Source: Lineus longissimus
Lineage: Eukaryota; Nemertea; Pilidiophora; Heteronemertea; Lineidae
DNA length: 64,000 nt
NCBI RefSeq assembly: GCF_910592395.1
Contig: NC_088322.1
Span: forward strand, 16,177,431-16,241,430
Direction of reading: 5' to 3'
This document shows, piece after piece, positions 62,264 through 64,000 of the stretch. The notes under the pieces are model-generated. The model was not told where the DNA came from. It worked only from the letters and a program-made list of their open reading frames with translations, and made no database searches. The position numbers and the translations under genes are program-made. The first letter of the stretch is position 1. Each line of letters begins with the position of its first letter.

Positions 62264-64000
62264 CTGCAATAACAAGTGCATATTTTCCCTTTAATGACAT
62301 TCTACTTCAGACAATCCTATCCAGCTTTATTATAATTTATGGTAGATCTAGGTTAATTAGGATGTCTGTCTGTGACAGGTGCTCTCAGTACCACAATGAA
62401 TGTTTGTTAACGTTTGTGATTCCCTGCAATAACACAGCAGCACAACGTTTCTACTGGATACCGTTTCCAGGCTGAAATCAGAATGCATGCTCAAACCATC
62501 ACTATGTACAACTGTGAACAAGGTATATCAACTTCACACGAAAGCCTCTCTTGACATGTAGCCAGCACAGACTTATCAAATCATCAGCAAACACCAAACT
62601 CACCGACCACCTACAATATATCATGACATAGAAGGAGCCACATGGAGCCATTAGACCTGCAATGCTCAACAGACCTTGGAGCAAAATCACTGTACTTGTC
62701 ATCTTACTACGATAACACACATCAACTAAGGTCAGAACATCTCGGGGGGGGGGGGGGGGGGGTGATCAAGTCACGATGGAAAACACCATGGCAACAGTTG
62801 TTGTGAATGATGATGGCAGTGATCAAACTCACCACAACACTGATAATGATTTCCAGGAGGATTGTCACCAAGGAATAAAATGTATGGAAAACTGGCCATG
62901 GTGACTATAAATGGTTGCAATAGCAACTTTGTATGTCTGCAACATTGGTAACCAAGGTGACACAACAACTGTAACCATAGGAACATAGAGCATGCTGGGT
63001 AGTGCTCACCAGGAGTTTCTGCAGATAAGAATGTTGGGTGAACTGGAAAGATAGCAAAGCTGAACTTTCTATGTGGAACGTGTTGGACAGCGAGAAGTCT
63101 CCCTTTAGTGGCCAAGCTGATAAATCAGGTCATGTCATGCAGGGAGCTTGAGGGATCATTCTGACTGAAGGTCTGTCTATGTGTAGTGGCTGGTACAGGT
63201 CATGTCATGCAGGGAGCTTGAGGGATCATTCTGACTGAAGGTCTGTCTATGTGTAGACACATAGTGGCTGGTACAGGCCATACCATGCAGGGAGCTCGGC
63301 GGATGGTGACTGCATTTGGGTAACTTGGTTTACACATTTTAGGCTTGCATTCACTTCTCAAATTGCAGCTTTGATTAAACCAGTCTAACTAAGTGTCGGA
63401 TGACGAGAGCAGTTTCCAAGCCAGAGAAGCAGTCACTTTCTGGCCCGCCTCCACCATGTTTACTTAGTGGTGAACTACTGAATGCATTTTATGCCAAAAG
63501 TTAGAAGGTTTACAGCGCTGATGCGTCCAGATTATTTGGTCACGGCTGTGGAAGAATAGAGATGATATTAAGCCCAAGTGGTGAAGTGTGTGACAAAACA
63601 GACAAACACATCTAACGTGAGAATACTACTCACCCACGATTCAAAACTACATGAACGGCCTCTGGGGCACTGTCACAAGAAAAGAAATCAATGAGGAAAC
63701 GGGCTGCAAGCACTGGCGGGGGGGGGGGGGGGGGGCGATTTCGGCGAATAGTAAAAATTATTGGAAGACAGCCATGCCTACTGAGGTGCAAAAAAATCAT
63801 CTGGTATAGAAGCAGGGGTGAAGATGATCAAGTCTAAGATTGTAAAATACTACATGTATACTCAAAAAACAAAATGAAACCGATGAATAAGCAAAAACTG
63901 ATGTAAATAGTTCTAGCATCGAGGAGGCTCACAGCCTAGTGGTTGATATTGCTGGCTACCATGCAATATGGCCCGGGTTAGATCCTGGGGACAGTCTTCT
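62264..64000 (-). other. SLC4 5' intron/flank; initiator exon not identified
   Basis: Exon 62263-61666 starts after a clear acceptor (TTATTGCAG) in phase 0, so at least one more 5' exon should exist. None with SLC4 character is visible here. Notable: G runs at 62744-62762 (19 nt) and 63718-63735 (18 nt), and an ~85-100-bp repeat at 63129-63300 (caggtcatgtcatgcaggga), about two copies. Confidence 0.5.

Noticed and set aside
61788-62294. 168-residue plus-strand ORF
   Set aside because: Antisense shadow of the SLC4 N-terminal exon, whose frame and phase are supported by adjoining exons.
62771-63115. Minus-strand ORF considered as the SLC4 initiator exon (63013-63118 has acceptor- and donor-like ends)
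   Set aside because: Its end phase (1) does not match the phase-0 start of exon 62263-61666, and there is no SLC4 resemblance.

Overview
The window is animal (metazoan) nuclear DNA: multi-exon genes with GT/AG introns, AATAAA-type poly(A) signals, tRNA-derived SINE-like elements, a decayed LINE and very many minisatellites. The gene families (ICA69, SLC4 anion exchanger, TRIM, LRR-Ig receptor, reprolysin-like protease, C2H2 zinc-finger protein) fit an invertebrate, most likely a marine one such as a cephalochordate or lophotrochozoan. A minisatellite that begins exactly at a 5' splice site recalls amphioxus introns, but the sequence alone does not settle the phylum. All gene models were built by hand from frame, splice-site phase and family resemblance.

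Layout. 1-5572 (minus): ICA1/ICA69 orthologue, ten coding exons, running off the left edge; a possible promoter lies near 8.5 kb. 5.6-16.7 kb: gene-poor, repeat-rich, with several tRNA-derived elements and minisatellites. 16859-19251 (plus): TRIM-type RING/B-box/coiled-coil protein in two exons, with decayed copies of its RING exon in the intron. 19867-23313 (plus): intronless transmembrane receptor with two LRR-LRRCT-Ig modules. 23886-28312 (minus): 11-exon secreted metalloprotease of 493 residues, with an Asp at the third zinc-ligand position. 30590-34.2 kb (minus): ten-finger C2H2 zinc-finger protein whose N-terminal half is about 32 copies of a 17-residue repeat. 40373-42294 (plus): 3-exon, 110-residue secreted cysteine-rich protein. 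48993-62263 and beyond (minus): SLC4 AE-type anion exchanger, 18 coding exons and at least 1339 residues, with its first exon outside the window or unrecognised.

The genes form no pathway together. ICA69 (BAR-domain vesicle trafficking) and the anion exchanger (Cl-/HCO3- exchange) are conserved housekeeping or neuronal genes. Between them lie lineage-variable genes: a TRIM protein, an LRR-Ig receptor, a protease and a small cysteine-rich secreted protein, all common in expanded invertebrate defence and extracellular repertoires.

The strongest unusual signals are the 35-bp array in an SLC4 intron in which nearly every unit repeats the authentic 5' splice site, the metalloprotease with an atypical zinc motif and N-terminal domain, the repeat-expanded zinc-finger exon with a duplicated acceptor region, the RING-exon duplications, and the small secreted protein.
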